NCBI GenBank assembly: GCA_947302185.1
Contig: CAMYVI010000149.1
Location: forward strand, 1-6,287
Direction of reading: 5' to 3'
DNA: 6,287 nucleotides
Origin: an uncultured Lachnospiraceae bacterium
Lineage (GTDB): Bacteria; Bacillota_A; Clostridia; Lachnospirales; Lachnospiraceae
Shown here: piece after piece, positions 5,675-6,287 of the stretch
Numbering within the stretch: position 1 is the first letter of the stretch
Layout of the letters: the number at the start of each line of letters is the position of its first letter
Position numbers and translations under genes: made by a program
The notes under the pieces: generated by a model
Seen by the model: only the letters and a program-made list of their open reading frames with translations
Databases searched by the model: none
What the model was told of the DNA's origin: nothing

Positions 5675-5751
5675 CGGTCGTTCCAGTAACAAATGTCATT
5701 TAGGCTCGATGTGAGCTCTGCTCCCCGAATGCGGGAAACGATACTGACAGA

Positions 5752-6287
5752 TTAATATGTAAGACCCGGATCAAAGAATCCGATCAAGCAGCCGATCAGG
5801 GCAACTGCCACGAGAATCAGCATGACCTGAATCGGGGATCTCTTCTTCTTTGCCATGAGCCACCAGCAGATGATAATTACAACTGCCGTAAGGAGTCCCG
5901 GGAATACTTCGTCCAGCTTGGACTGAAGGCTCAGGTAGGTTTCGCCTTCAGCGTTGACCAGCTTGAACGCTGTCGTTACGGAGACCCATGTAGCTGAAAC
6001 TGCACCGATAACAAATCCACCGAGAGTGGAGACTGCATCACGGATAGCTTCGCCCTGTGCGCCGACCAGGAATTCAACTGCCTGACCGCCGAGCTTATAG
6101 CCTGTATTGTAAAGGTAACGCATTCCGAAGTAAGCGAAAAGGTTCCATACAATGATATAGAAAATTGCGCCGAGCGGTGATCCGCCGCCGGACATACCCA
6201 TTGCGATACCGAGGAGAATCGGAATAACCGTTCCGACTACCAGAGAGTCGCCGATACCTGCGATCGGTCCCATAAGACCTGCACGGA
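5752..6287 (-). CDS. PTS mannose/fructose/sorbose-family EIID subunit, 5' end outside the window
   Basis: The visible 177 residues are the C-terminal part of the integral-membrane EIID protein, which with EIIC forms the sugar channel of mannose-type phosphotransferase systems and works with cytosolic EIIAB. The window edge cuts into RAGLMGPIAGIGDSL, a highly conserved EIID signature, and the frame is open to the last base, so the ATG at 6271-6273 is internal. Next come a glycine-rich hydrophobic region, WNLFAYFGMRYLYNTGYKLG (also typical), a soluble segment and two C-terminal hydrophobic stretches around a basic turn (AKKKRSPIQ). Whole EIID proteins are near 270-300 aa, so about 100 residues are missing. 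EIIAB and EIIC genes are expected to the right. The sequence does not identify the sugar; mannose, fructose, sorbose and amino sugars are all known for this family. Confidence 0.93.
   Translation of the reverse strand, partial: RAGLMGPIAGIGDSLVVGTVIPILLGIAMGMSGGGSPLGAIFYIIVWNLFAYFGMRYLYNTGYKLGGQAVEFLVGAQGEAIRDAVSTLGGFVIGAVSATWVSVTTAFKLVNAEGETYLSLQSKLDEVFPGLLTAVVIIICWWLMAKKKRSPIQVMLILVAVALIGCLIGFFDPGLTY

Noticed and set aside
5149..5703. Plus-strand open frame of 184 codons over the small membrane protein.
   Set aside because: Ser/Pro/Arg-rich shadow composition with no ribosome site or recognisable motif. The minus-strand gene has a good start and two helices.

Overview
This is a bacterial window with no interruption of coding direction: all six genes lie on the minus strand, so transcription runs from the right end to the left. 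Strong AGGAGG-type ribosome sites, one TTG start, a mannose-family PTS permease subunit, a lipoprotein nuclease of a type I associate with Clostridia, and DUF5011-like Ig repeats together suggest a Gram-positive gut-type Firmicute, perhaps Lachnospiraceae. The species cannot be named from this sequence.

Right third (4391-6287), a probable sugar-uptake operon tail. The C-terminal part of a mannose/fructose/sorbose-family PTS EIID runs in from the right edge. It is followed by a 115-aa two-helix membrane protein of unknown function and then a Cof-type (HAD-IIB) phosphatase. A textbook intrinsic terminator closes the unit at 4347-4381. Two strong hairpins sit just upstream of the ribosome sites of the two downstream genes.

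Middle (974-4346), a probable two-gene cell-surface module. A good sigma-A promoter (TTGCGA, 17 bp, TATAAT) with a perfect palindrome over its -35 box starts a roughly 200-nt structured leader. The leader precedes a lipoprotein that joins a PsbP-like domain to a DNA/RNA non-specific endonuclease domain. Next comes a membrane-anchored protein with four Ig-like repeats, a repetitive hydrophilic linker and a C-terminal Ada-like Cys/His zinc-binding domain. That zinc domain is often fused to this kind of nuclease in related bacteria; here it sits on the neighbouring surface protein.

Left end (1-859). The N-terminal 286 codons of an ATP-grasp ligase-type protein start at a TTG codon with an ideal ribosome site, and the gene runs off the window. 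Its substrate cannot be told from this fragment.

No tRNA, rRNA, CRISPR array, transposase or phage gene was seen. The start codons given here for the nuclease and the Ig-like protein are shorter than the longest open frames, because the ribosome sites clearly favour internal ATGs.
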